27,500 bases of DNA from Prorocentrum cordatum. Taxonomy: Eukaryota > Sar > Dinophyceae > Prorocentrales > Prorocentraceae. The translations under genes were made by a program, and so were the position numbers. Location of the stretch: NCBI GenBank assembly GCA_963575745.1, contig CAUYUJ010016700.1:27587-55086 (forward strand), given 5' to 3'. Positions 1 to 9,300 of this stretch are shown here, in pieces. The notes under the pieces were generated by a model, which was not told the DNA's origin, searched no databases, and worked only from the letters and a program-made list of their open reading frames with translations. How positions within the stretch are numbered: the stretch's first letter is position 1; every line of letters begins with the position of its first letter.

Positions 1-880
1 GCACTCACAAACGAGGCTCCCGCTTGAGACTTCCCCCATGCTCAAACTTGAAAAACCAGAAACGACGACACTTACAAGTTTCCGATGACCCGCTCGGACT
101 CATAACATGACCTGCGGACCTCATGCTGGTTCCCGCCTGAGACTTCCCCGCAAGACACTCACAATCGAGGCTCCCGCCTAGGACTTCTTCACAATTCAAT
201 ATGAAGAGCCAGTCAGCGACGACAGTTACAGGGTTCCGATGACCCGCTCGGATTACCAACGTGAAATGCGGGCCCCATGGGGAAGGGGCTCCCGCCTGAG
301 ACTTCCTCACAATTGACTCACAGAAGAGGTTCCCGCTCGAGACTTCTTCCATACCCAGGCCTGAGGAGTACAACAGTGATGACAATCACAAAATCCCGAT
401 GACGCGCCCAGATTACCAACATGAGCTGCGGGCCCCATAAATGAAGGGGCTCCCGCGTGAGACTTCAACACAAATTACTCACGGATTAATAACATGAGCT
501 GTGGGCCCCGTAAAGAAGGGGTTCGCGCCTGAGACTTTCTCACAATACACTCACACAAAAGGTTCAGGTTCGAGAATTCCTCCATACTCGCCTGAGGAGG
601 TCAGAAATGATGACAGGTACAGGGTCCCAATGACCCGCCCGGATTAATGACATGATCTGCGGGCCCCACAAGGAGGGGTACCCCGCCGCAGACTTCCTCA
701 CAGTGCACTCACTGACTAGGCTCTCGCTCGAGATTTCCTCCATACTCAGGCCTGCGGAGGCCAAACGCGATGACGGTTACAGGAGTATGATTGCCCGTTC
801 GGGTTGTTTACGTGATCTGCGGGCCCCATACGGAGGGGGCTCCCGCCTGAGACGTCCGCGCAATTCACTCAGTGGTAGTT
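1..880. repeat. Degenerate ~158-bp tandem repeat
   Basis: The motif GCGGGCCCCAT followed by GGGGCTCCCGCCTGAGACTT recurs near 110, 268, 430, 503, 660 and 819. The spacing is 157-160 bp, except one shortened 73-bp step between 430 and 503. Each unit also carries a GATGACMGTTACAGGGTTCCGATGACCCGC-like block and an ACTCACA block. The array enters from the left edge and decays at about 880. Open frames here are read through the repeat and change frame between units, so I call no gene. Confidence 0.85.
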
Positions 881-1251
881 GTGAGGGAGTGAGTGAGCCA
901 CTCAGGCGAGGTGAGTGAATGAGTGGGATAATGAGTGAGTAAGCTATGAGTGAACGAGAGTGCTCGAGGGAGTGAGAGTGAGTGTGTAAGTGATGATGAT
1001 GTGGTGATGATGGTGATGATGCGCGTGTGTGAGCGTGTGAGTGGTGAGGAAGAGAGGGAACAGGAGGCCATGCGCGGGGGGGGCTGCAGGGGAAACAAGA
1101 AACCCACTTAGGATGTGGGGACCGAGAACCCCATGTAGAATGTGGTGAACAAGAAGCCCACTAAGGATGCGGGGAACTAGATCCCCACTTAGGATGTGGG
1201 GAGTGTTGATGATGCTGATGATGATAATGATGTGAACGATGATGATGATGC

Positions 1252-1291
<40 letters not shown>

Positions 1292-1330
1292 TGTGTAAGT
1301 GAGTGAGTGAGTGAGTGAGTGTGCGAAGGG
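881..1330. repeat. GTGA and ATG microsatellites with a ~34-bp minisatellite
   Basis: GTGA/GAGT runs occupy about 885-1050 and 1298-1322. ATG/TGATGA runs occupy about 990-1022 and 1205-1290. Between them (about 1093-1206) roughly four copies of a 34-bp motif containing CCCACTTAGGATGTGGGGA lie head to tail. A further copy, with similar GGAGGA-rich flanks, appears at about 1390-1410. No gene is seen. Confidence 0.8.
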
Positions 1331-2142
1331 AGAAGAGGAGAGGAGGTGGGAGGAGACCCTGCGAGGAGGTGTGAGGAGAAAACAGGAGCCCGACTTAGGA
1401 TGTGGGAACTTAAGCAGGGAGTCTCACATATCTATATATACATGTATTTCCAGAGCTTGCCACCGCTCAGATGTCCTTTCCCTATGCATGTGTCGGTCTC
1501 GCGCGTGTTCTTTCCGCACTATGGTCCGAGATGCTTCCAGATGCTCTGCATTTTCTGGCGCAGGCCTCGCCGAGAAGGATGCAAACGTCCGAGCGATGCC
1601 AAGAGAGAAAGAGAGAAAGAGAGAGAGAGAGAGAGATGCGGGGACAGCTAGCGACCACAGCCACATCGAAGACCACCTGGGGGAATGTCTCGCGCATGCC
1701 AAGAAGTGTCGGAACACCGAAACCAGCCTCGTGCTGGATGTGGTCGATGTGGCGTCCCAGGGCGGCCACTATCGACCAAGATCGCAACCGACGGGGTCAT
1801 GTCGAGGTCGGTGGGTTCTCCCCCGGGGGGCCCTCCCGAAAAATCCCCGTAGCTGTAGTTGTGGTTCTCTGTTGTGCCCAGAAGGGGGAGAGCTGGCCAT
1901 GGACGCAGAGCACCTCGGACAAAGCAGCACGGGCAGCGGGCGAGCCTCTCCCATCAGTACGGGAACATGTGCACACGGGGTGATGCAGACGGATTGGGGC
2001 CCGCGCCAGAGGACGCTCATAAAAGGTCCACCGGCATGTCGGGTCGGAGAAAGGGGGGGGTTAAGACAAAGGCAGAATCGAGACCAAATCGGACCGATGT
2101 GAATCGGAAATCTCTGGGAATCGGCGGGCTCCACGGCCGTTT
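1331..2142. other. Non-repetitive stretch with a short GA microsatellite, no gene called
   Basis: This holds a (GA)n run at about 1607-1635 and otherwise unique DNA. Overlapping open frames exist on both strands (up to 263 codons on plus), but they overlap each other and show no recognisable motif. They run straight through the GA microsatellite, so I do not call a gene. Confidence 0.5.
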
Positions 2143-2185
2143 CAGAGCGTTCCAGAACGCTCTGAGAGCGTTCTGGAACGCTCTG
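2143..2185. repeat. 43-bp nested palindrome with two TTCnnGAA cores
   Basis: Positions 2143-2163 and 2165-2185 are exact reverse complements around a single central G. Each arm contains a smaller inverted repeat, GCGTTC-CA-GAACGC and GCGTTC-TG-GAACGC. The TTCnnGAA core resembles half of a heat-shock element (nTTCnnGAAn), but no neighbouring transcription start is visible. It may simply be a hairpin-prone sequence. A partial third copy of the half-site (CTCTGGAACG) follows directly. Confidence 0.85.
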
Positions 2186-2713
2186 GAACGGATTCATCTC
2201 GATTCTAGGCCAGTCCAAACGTAGCTGCTGGTATTTAGGGAAGCGCTCAACGGCGGGATCGAAACCAACTGCACGCAACAAATGTCGTACCCCTTCCTTT
2301 CCCTATCCCCCTTTTCGTCCGACCCGGGCATGGCGCACCGGGAAAAAACGTCAGGCATGATAACCGCGCGGGCTCGTGCGGAGTCTGGTGGGCATCTCTG
2401 CCCATCGCAGGGGCCGCAAAACTTCGGCAGGGCAGGGCGGCGGGAAGACAGCGAGGGTCAGGGGCACTCAACTGTGGCTTAGGAGGCAATGCATGGGAAG
2501 TCTTCGTATGAACGGCTAAAAACTACTAAGCCAGATGAAGATGCCACTGAGCCGAACTCGCCCGGATTAGGCCCAACGTCAAGACCGACTTAGACGGATG
2601 GGGAAGTATGAAGCGGAATTGAACGGGATGTTGCCGGATTGGCCCTGTTTTCGACCACGGGTATACCAGCGCCAATGCTGAATTTACCATCGAAAAGCAT
2701 AATAAGTACGCGC

Positions 2714-2870
2714 GGTAAGGATGCAAGGGCCATGGAAGGCCATGTTGATGTGGTAAGGATGCAAGGGCCATGGAAGGCCATGTTGATGACGTTTCGAACG
2801 GGCTTGGCCAGCGAAAGCTGTCAAGGATGGGCTGACGGGGCAAAAATGAAAGGTAACCTTGGAAAGTATC
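2714..2870. repeat. 38-bp tandem duplication heading a dispersed repeat (copy 1)
   Basis: GGTAAGGATGCAAGGGCCAT and its following bases occur twice with a 38-bp period (2714-2751 and 2752-2788). The second copy runs into a tract with GGCCAGCGAAAGC and GGTAACCTTGGAAAGT. The same blocks appear in the same order and orientation near 5884-5985. This suggests two diverged copies of one dispersed element. Confidence 0.6.
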
Positions 2871-2883
2871 CTCAGTATGCGCT

Positions 2884-3744
2884 TTGACTGTGAACCTCCC
2901 AAAAGTTGCATCCCAAGGTCAGGAACACTTAAGCGAGGCGCTTGACCGCAGTAGGGCTCAGCTCTTGCCGATCTCCTCCGACGGCTCCTCTGGGTCCACC
3001 TTTCAGGCACTGCCAGAGGTGCCCCTGGCCCATGGTGCCCCCCATGCGGGTCCCAATGCTATGCACCACCACCACCACTAGCACCATCACCACCACCACC
3101 TCCATTACACTCCCTCCTCTACCCTCCTCTTCGTCTCCACTGTCTTGGGAGAGGGAGGAGATGAGGGGGGGGGGGGTGGCGGTGGTGGTGCATATTTGGG
3201 GCCCCGTACCCCAGGATCCACAGGGAGGCGCCGACGACCCCCAGGGCACCCCTCACCAGGTCAGGAGGTCCCCAGGGGCACCCAAATAGCGCGAAAAGCT
3301 TGGGGCACCGTGGGCCAGGAACACTTCTAGCATCCCCCCCACCCCGGGAGCGCGCAGAAGCGGGGAAAGCAGAAGATATGGAGGTGAGTGCACTGACGAG
3401 GAGGAGGAGGAGGAGGAGGAGGAGGAGGAGAACCAGTGGAAACCCAAGAGTCATCAACGATGTTGGAATGAACCCTCCCTCCAAGCTCCCTCTTCATAGG
3501 CCCCTGCCACGGTTCATGTCCAATGAGGGAACTGCTTCTTTGGAAGAGAACAGTTTGAAGATTATGATGCGTGCTAAAACATTGCTCTCGGGATTTCAAC
3601 GCCACGTATCAACCTGACTGCTGCGTCTTGACGACTCAGAATCGTGCCAGAACGCCATTTTGGAGACTTCAACACAACGAATCAACATAACTGTTGCGCC
3701 CACATGATCCTGAACCCTTCCATAACACAATTTCTGGTACGTTG
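2884..3744. other. Microsatellite-bearing non-coding stretch
   Basis: The tract includes CAC/CAT repeats (about 3057-3100), a G run (about 3164-3190) and a GAG run (about 3395-3431). The remainder is unique. Open frames here consist largely of homopolymer residues read from the microsatellites. The only spliced-leader-like string is GCCATTTTGG at about 3654-3663, too short to call a dinoflagellate spliced-leader relic. Confidence 0.6.
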
Positions 3745-4790
3745 ATCATGGAAACCCGTGAACCTCTTGCAAAAAAACGTGCGCGGCGCTAAAGCGAGAG
3801 CCACATGTTGAAAACCAACCGCCCTCAATCCGTAAAACTCTTGCACATGTTTAAATCGCATGCGCGCGGCGATAAGGCGAGAGCCACATTTCGAAAACCA
3901 ACCGCCCTCAATCCGTGAAACTCGTGCAGTTGTTTGAAACAAATGTGCGCGGCGCTAGCTAAGGCGAGAACCACATGTTGAAAACGACCCGCCCTAAATC
4001 CGTGAAACTCTCGCAAATGTTTCAAACGCATGTGCGCGGCGATCAAGCAAGAGCCACATTTTGAAAACCAACAACCAACCCCCCTCAATCCGTGAAACTC
4101 TTGCACATGTTTAAAACGCATGCGCGCGGCGACAAGGCGAGAGCCACATTTTGAAAACCGACCGCCCTCAATCCGCGAAGCTCTTGCAAATGCTTTGACC
4201 GAATGTGCGCGGCGCTAGCTAAGGCGAGAACCACATATTGAAAACGACCCGCCCTAAATCCGTGAAACTCTCGCAAATGTTTCAAACGCATGTGCGCGGC
4301 GATCAAGCAAGAGCCACATTTTGAAAACAAACCCCCCTCAATCCGTGAAACTCTTGCACATGTTTAAAACGCATGTGCGCAGCGATGAGGCGAGAGCCAC
4401 ATTTTGAAAACCAACCGCCCTCAATCCGCGAAGCTCTTGCAAATGTTTTGACCGAATGCGCGCGGCGCTAAAGCGAGAACCACATGTTGAAAACGACCCG
4501 CTCTCAATCCGTGAAACTCTTGCAAATGCTTGACTCGAATGTGCGCGGAACTAATGCGAGAGCATTATTTCGAAAACCAACCGCCCTTCAATCCGTGAAG
4601 CTCTTGCAAATATCTATAAAGGAATGTGCGCGGCGCTGCTTCGAGGACTACATTTTGAAACCAACCGCCCTCAATCCGTGAAGCTCTTGCAAATGTTCAG
4701 ACCGAATGTGCGCAGCGCTAAGGCGAGAGCCACATTCTGAAAACCACCCGCCTTCCAGCTGTGAAACTGTTGCCACTTTTGAAGCTTCAG
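3745..4790. repeat. 83-87-bp satellite with ~260-bp higher-order unit
   Basis: The anchor GCGCGGCG (or a one-base variant) recurs near 3781, 3864, 3947, 4034, 4124, 4207, 4294, 4377, 4460, 4543, 4628 and 4710, a spacing of 82-90 bp. Units read roughly CGAGAGCCACATTTTGAAAA, then an ACCGCCCTCAATCCGTGAAA block, then CTCTTGCAAATGTTT. A variant with GCTAGCTAAGGCGAGAACC recurs 260 bp apart (3953 and 4213), followed each time by the same GATCAAGCAAGAGCC variant. This indicates a three-unit higher-order repeat. Frames are not preserved between units, so it is not a coding repeat. Confidence 0.9.
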
Positions 4791-5030
4791 AGTCATAACT
4801 GGTGAGGAAGTCTCAGGCGAAACGCCTGGCTCGCCCTAAAAACTGGCCTCGGGGTGCGACAGGGAGAAGTCATCTATGAGGAGAAGGAATGGAGGAGGCG
4901 ATGGATGGAGGAGAAGTTTCGAGACTCGAAGCTCGAGCATCGCGGTTCGGGGGTTTTCGGCGTTCGGGAACATTGTGTCCTACCATTTCTCTCCCCCCCC
5001 TCATCAGACCACTTCCAGCAACCCCTGAAC
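4791..5030. other. Stretch below the last recognised exon; end of gene not located
   Basis: On the minus strand this follows the last recognised exon. An AAG|GTTCAGG donor-like site lies at 5031/5030. A minus-strand frame of about 30 codons ending near 4875 could be a final exon or 3' UTR. Nothing supports it beyond being open. Confidence 0.3.
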
Positions 5031-5160
5031 CTTAGTCACTGTGCAGGACTCGCGGTGGCTCGCCTGCAAGGGCTCCGGGAACGTGAACGCGCCCGCCTCG
5101 GTGTCCTCGCCCAGCAAGTCCATCGTGTCGTCGTCGAGGTCGACCTCGCGCCCTGCGTCG
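5031..5160 (-). CDS. Possible exon with acidic segment of the large minus-strand gene
   Basis: The minus-strand frame reads VDLDDDTMDLLGEDTEAG and then AFTFPEPLQASHRESCTVTK, with mostly G or C at third codon positions. It ends at AAG followed by GTTCAGG, a plausible GT donor at 5030. The upstream boundary is unresolved. The frame differs from the exon just above it (5210-5242), so a short intron or an error must lie between, and several noncanonical junctions would fit. The acidic composition matches a disordered loop, and I assign no function. Confidence 0.4.
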
Positions 5161-5209
5161 CGGGCCCTGACCTCTTCGGAAGAGTGAGAATCGACGACAT
5201 CAGCACGCA

Positions 5210-5242
5210 CTTCTGGAGGGTCCGCACAAATTCCTTGGGTAC
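5210..5242 (-). CDS. Short exon VPKEFVRTLQK of the large minus-strand gene
   Basis: It follows a GCGCAG acceptor at 5243. Reading from 5242 gives VPKEFVRTLQK and possibly further residues (CVLMSSI). Joining it in phase 0 to the exon ending at 5359 gives DAE|VPKEFVRTLQK. The removed 116-bp intron would be GT-AG, with AGGT at both junctions. The 3' boundary is uncertain because the frame has to change before the acidic segment at 5160. Confidence 0.45.
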
Positions 5243-5358
5243 CTGCGCTGGACCACCCTCACTGGCGCGCGGAGGCGTCACCACGGGAGTCCAGCACAGA
5301 TCCGAGAGATCCGCGCGGACCTTGGAACACGTGTTTGTGCAGTTCCTCATTCTTCGAC

Positions 5359-5511
5359 CTCTGCGTCGGTGACTTTCGTGACGAGCGCCTGCACGTCGGT
5401 GAGAAGCCGATTCAGGTTGGAGTGCGCGATGCCCCCCTGCGTCTTCCCCGCCGTCATCGTCATCAGGCTCGCCCCGCGGTTCAGGTTTCCCCTGGAGGCA
5501 GCGTGGTGCAC
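5359..5511 (-). CDS. Exon of the large minus-strand gene (51 codons)
   Basis: The frame starts VHHAASRGNLNRGASL and continues TMTAGKTQGGIAHSNLNRLL and TDVQALVTKVTDAE. Third codon positions are strongly G/C. The exon is 153 bp, phase 0 at both ends. The acceptor is CCCAAG at 5512 and the donor is GAG|GTCGAAG at 5359/5358. A stop (TGA) lies 9 bases past the donor, so the intron is needed. The 169-bp intron on its 5' side begins GTGC, and the exon itself starts GTGC, a short direct repeat. The segment looks helical and polar; I know no named motif in it. Confidence 0.7.
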
Positions 5512-5680
5512 CTTGGGCGTCGCTTACTGGGGGGGAGGGGGGGCGATGCACGGGGGGGGGGGGAAGAAACGCCCCCGCCATTTGGGCCCCAAGGGGCCCT
5601 TCAGAGGCCCTAAAGGGCCCCTTTTTCAGCAGCCCTCGCCGCCCCCCCATTTCGCCCCCCGTTACGCGATGCCGAAGCAC
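5512..5680 (-). other. 169-bp intron, GT-AG, with C/G homopolymers
   Basis: Reading the minus strand, it begins GTGCTTCGGC after ...ATCTCTGCG and ends ...GACGCCCAAG before GTGCACC. It contains G/C runs and GGGCCC-rich short repeats. Both junctions carry GTGC, so the exact boundary could slide. The call rests on two strongly coding-like frames joining in phase. Confidence 0.55.
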
Positions 5681-5827
5681 CGCAGAGATGTCGTCGTCCA
5701 CGAAGATCCTCTCCAGCACGCCTGTCTTCCGGTCCTTGTCGAAGAGCTGCACCAGGGAGTCGAACGACAAGGGCTCGTTGGTGCAGCAGGCGGTGCAGAA
5801 GTCGGACAGGTTCACGAGGTCCAGGTC
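5681..5827 (-). CDS. Exon of the large minus-strand gene (49 codons; RIH-like helices)
   Basis: The frame reads DLDLVNLSDFCTACCTNEPL, then SFDSLVQLFDKDRKTGVLER, then IFVDDDISA. Third positions are nearly all G or C. The acceptor is TCTCGCAAG at 5828 and the donor is GCG|GTGCTT at 5681/5680. The pattern of a helix with LV..LS..C..C, a loop with P, then a second helix recalls the leucine/cysteine-rich repeats in the helical solenoid of IP3 and ryanodine receptors. That resemblance is from memory of the family and is not an alignment. Its upstream neighbour exon (12512-12841) ends in phase 0 at AAG, so the two could be joined across 6.7 kb of intron. Exons in between cannot be excluded. Confidence 0.8.
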
Positions 5828-5883
5828 CTTGCGAGATCACCGGGCCACCGTACAGTCCGCCCGTATGACGAGGACACACGATG

Positions 5884-5985
5884 GGAATGCAAGGGCCTTG
5901 GCAGGCCGTGCCGACACCGTGCGAGCGGCGCGCGGCCAGCGGAAGCGGCAAATGATGGGTCGAAGCGAAAGGAGGGTTACCTTGA
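5884..5985. repeat. Dispersed repeat (copy 2), diverged from 2714-2870
   Basis: The blocks GAATGCAAGGGCCTTGGCAG, GGCCAGCGGAAGC and GGTTACCTTGAAAAGT occur in the same order as in the 2.7-kb copy. It lies just upstream, on the minus strand, of the exon at 5681-5827 and next to the satellite. That places it inside the proposed long intron. Confidence 0.5.
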
Positions 5986-6006
5986 AAAGTCGCGCATCCT
6001 TACTGT

Positions 6007-6066
6007 ACGGGTGGACTGCAGGGGGAGGGGGAACGGCTTCTTAGGAGGAGGCTGCTTCTTCCAAGG
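6007..6066. repeat. Outlying partial unit of the 132-bp satellite
   Basis: TGGACTGCAGGGGGAGG, then ACGGCTTCTTAGGAGGAGGC and TGCTTCTT match the second half of the satellite unit found at 6334-10640. It is separated from the main array by about 270 bp of unrelated sequence bounded by inverted repeats. The array was therefore probably split by an insertion. Confidence 0.75.
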
Positions 6067-6070
6067 CCGC

Positions 6071-6322
6071 GCAAACGGCGTGCTTGGTTAAAGCTGCGGT
6101 TGGGAATACTGTTTTGTGACACCGAGCTCACGCAAAACAAAATGTAGGAAATCACTACACACCGTTCCCTACATGTCAAATGGGCGAAATGTATCAAACG
6201 AAAACGATACAGCGAGTTGTAGGGAAAAACGAAGCACGCGTGCCTACAACTGGTTGGACCACGAACCCCGCCTTCCCACAATTGGATGTCCTACTTCGCC
6301 GTTGGCCAACACACCGTTAGCG
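6071..6322. mobile_element. Small TIR element (MITE-like) splitting the satellite
   Basis: Left end GCAAACGGCGTGCTTGGTTAA (6071 on) and the reverse complement of the right end, CGCTAACGGTGTGTTGGCCAA (6302-6322), match at most positions, so the ends are imperfect inverted repeats of about 20 bp. Satellite sequence stops at the left end and resumes at the right. The interior has no ORF of note. It has consecutive hairpins: 6111-6119/6128-6138 (GTTTTGTGA), 6142-6148/6168-6174 (ATGTAGG), 6190-6195/6206-6211 (TGTATC) and 6216-6223/6243-6250 (GTTGTAGG). It is clearly less GC-rich than its surroundings. The target duplication is not clear. A structured RNA is an alternative reading. Confidence 0.55.
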
Positions 6323-6333
6323 CGTCTGCGGCT

Positions 6334-9300
6334 CTTACGAGGCGCCAGCGTTGCATCTGCAGCGAAGGCTCGCGCCTTCTGAGAGGCATGGGTGCTTCTA
6401 AGGAGCCTTCCTTCCTCCATTGACTGCAGGGGGAGAAGGAGCGGCGTCTTCGGAGGAGGCTGCTTCTTACGAGGCGCCAGCGTTGCATCTGCAGCGAAGG
6501 CCCGGCGCCTCCTGAGAGGCAGGGGTGCTTTTCAGGAGCCTTCCTTCCTCCGTTGACTGCAGAGGAGAAGGCTGCTTCTTACGAGGCGCCAGCGTTGCAT
6601 CTTGCAGCGAAAGCTCGCGCCTTCTGAGAGGCATGGGTGCTTCTAAGGAGCCTTCCTTCCTCCATTGACTGCAGGGGGAGAAGGAGCGGCGTCTTCGGAG
6701 GAGGCTGCTTCTTACGAGGCGCCAGCGTTGCATCTGCAGCGAAGGCCCGGCGCCTCCTGAGAGGCAGGGGTGCTTTTCAGGAGCCTTCCTTCCTCCGTTG
6801 ACTGCAGAGGAGAAGGCTGCTTCTTACGAGGCGCCAGCGTTGCATCTTGCAGCGAAAGCTCGCGCCTTCTGAGAGGCATGGGTGCTTCTAAGGAGCCTTC
6901 CTTCCTCCATTGACTGCAGGGGGAGAAGGAGCGGCGTCTTCGGAGGAGGCTGCTTCTTACGAGGCGCCAGCGATGCATCTGCAGCGAAGCCCCCGGCACC
7001 TTCTGAGAGGCATGGGTGCTTTTAAGGAGCCTTCCTTCCTCCGTTGACTGTAGGGGGAGAAGGAGCGGCTTCTTAGGAGGAGGCTGCTTCTTACGAGACG
7101 CCAGCGTTGCATCTGCAGCGAAGGCCCGCGCCTTGTGAGAGGCAGGGGTGCTTCTAAGGAGCCTTCCTTCCTCCGTTGACTGCAGGGGGAGAAGGAGCGG
7201 CTTCCTTGGAGGAGGCTGCTTCTTACGAGGCGCCAGCGTTGCATCTGCAGAAAAGGCCCGCGCCTTCTGAGAGGCATGGGTGCTTCTAAGCAGCCTTCCT
7301 GATTCCTCCGTTGACTGTAGGGGGAGAAGGAGCGGCTTCTCAGGAGGAGGCTGCTTCTTACGAGGCGCCAGCGATGCATCTGCAGCGAAGCCCCCGGCAC
7401 CTTCTGAGAGGCAGGGGTGCTTCTAAGGAACCTTCCTTCCTCCATTGACTGCAGGGGGAGAAGAAGCGGTTTCTGAGGAGGAGGCTGCTTCTTACGAGGC
7501 GGCAGCGTTGCATTTGCAGCGAAGGCCCTCCCCTTCTGATAGGCAAGGGTGCTTCTGAGGAGCCTTCCTTCCTCCTTCTGACAGTAGGGGGAGAAGGAGC
7601 GGCTTCTTAGGAGGAGGCTGCTTCTTATGAGGCGCCAGCGTTGCATCTGCAGCGAAGGCCCGGCGCTTTCTGAAAGGCGCCAGCGTTGCATCTGCAGCGA
7701 AGGCCCTGCGCCTTCTGAGAGGCAGGGTGCTTCCAAGGAGCCTTCCTTCCTCCGTTGACTGTAGGGGGAGGAGGAGCGGCTTCCTAGGAGGAGGCTACTT
7801 CTTACGAGGCGCCAGCGTTGCACCTGCAGCGAAGGCCCGCGCCTTCTCAGAGGCAGGGGTGCTTCTAAGGAGCTTTCCTTCCTCCGTTGACTGTAGGGGG
7901 AGAAATAGCGGTTTCCTAGGAGGAGGCTGCACGAGGCGAGAGCGATGCATCTGCAGCGAAGCCCCGCGCCTTCTGAGAGGCAGGGGTGCTTCCAAGGAGC
8001 CTTCCTTCCTCCGTTGACTGTAGGGGGGAGAAGGAGCGGCTTCTTAGGAGCAGGCTGCTTCCTACGAGGCGCCAGCGTTGCATCTGCAGCGAAGCCCCCG
8101 GCGCCTTCTGAGAGGCATGGGTGCTTCTAAGCAGCCTTCCTTCCTCCGTTGAAAGTAGCCGGAGAAGGAGCGGCTTCTTAGGAGGAGGCTGCTTCTTACG
8201 AGGCGCCAGCGATGCATCTGCAGCGAAGCCCCCGGTGCCTTCTGAGAGGCAGGGGTGCTTCTAAGGAGCCTTCCTTCCTCCGTTGACTGTAGGGGGAGAG
8301 GAGCGGCGTCTTCGGAGGAGGCTGCTTCTTACGAGGCGCCAGCGTTGCATCTGCAGCGAAGGCCCCGCGCCTTCTGAGAGGCATGGGTGCTTCTAAGGAG
8401 CCTTCCTCCCTCCGTTGACTGTAGGGGGGAGAAGGAGCGGCTTCTTAGGAGGAGGCTGCTTCTTACGAGGCGCCAGCGTTGCATCTGCAGCGAACGCCCC
8501 GCGCCTTCTGAGAACCAGGGGTGCTTCCAAGGAGCTTTCCTTCCTCCGTTGACTGTAGGGGGAGAAGGAGCGGCTTCTCAGGAGGAGGCTGCTTCTTACG
8601 AGGCGCCAGCGATGCATCTGCAGCGAACGCCCCGCGCCTTCTGAGAGGCAGGGGTGCTTCTAAGGAGCCTTCCTTCCTCCGTTGACTGTAGGGGGAGAAG
8701 GAGCGGCTTCTTAGGAGCAGGCTGCTTCTTACGAGGCGCCAGCGTTGCATCTCCAGCGAAGCCCCCGGCGCCTTCTGAGAGGCAGGGGTTCTTCTAAGGA
8801 GCTTTCCTTGCTGCGTTGACTGTAGGGGGAGAAGGAGCGGCTTCCTAGGAGGAGACTGCTTCTTACGAGGCGCCAGCGTTGCATCTGCAGCGAAGGCCCC
8901 AGCGCCTTCTGAGAGGCAGGGGTGCTTCTAAGGAGCGTTCCTTCCTCCGTTGACAGTAGGGGGAGAAGGAGCGGCTTCTCAGGAGGAGGCTGCTTCTTAC
9001 GAGGCGCCAGCGATGCATCTGCAGCGAAGCCCCCGGCGCCTTCTGAGAGGCATAGGTGCTTCTAAGCAGCCTTCCTTCCTCCGTTGAAAGTAGGGGGGGA
9101 GGAGCGGCTTCCTAGGAGGAGGCTGCTTCTTACGAGGCGCCAGCGTTGCACCTGCAGCGAAGGCCCGCGCCTTCTCAGAGGCAGGGCTGCTTCTAAGGAG
9201 CCTTCCTTCCTCTGTTGACTGTATGGGGAGGAGGAGCGGCTTCTTAGGAGCAGGCTGCTTCTTACGAGGCGCCAGCGTTGCATCTGCAGCGAAGCCCCCG

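Noticed and set aside
3650-3670. Spliced-leader relic (GCCATTTTGG)
   Set aside because: Only 10 of about 22 bases of the dinoflagellate spliced leader match, with no flanking match and no gene start beside it.
3745-4790. CRISPR array
   Set aside because: Units are contiguous, with no unique spacers between conserved repeats, and the genome is eukaryotic.
6957-7823. 288-codon minus-strand ORF and many similar ones in the 132-bp satellite
   Set aside because: Units of 127, 133, 134 and 45 bp shift the frame, neighbouring units are read in different frames, and no splice or start context exists.
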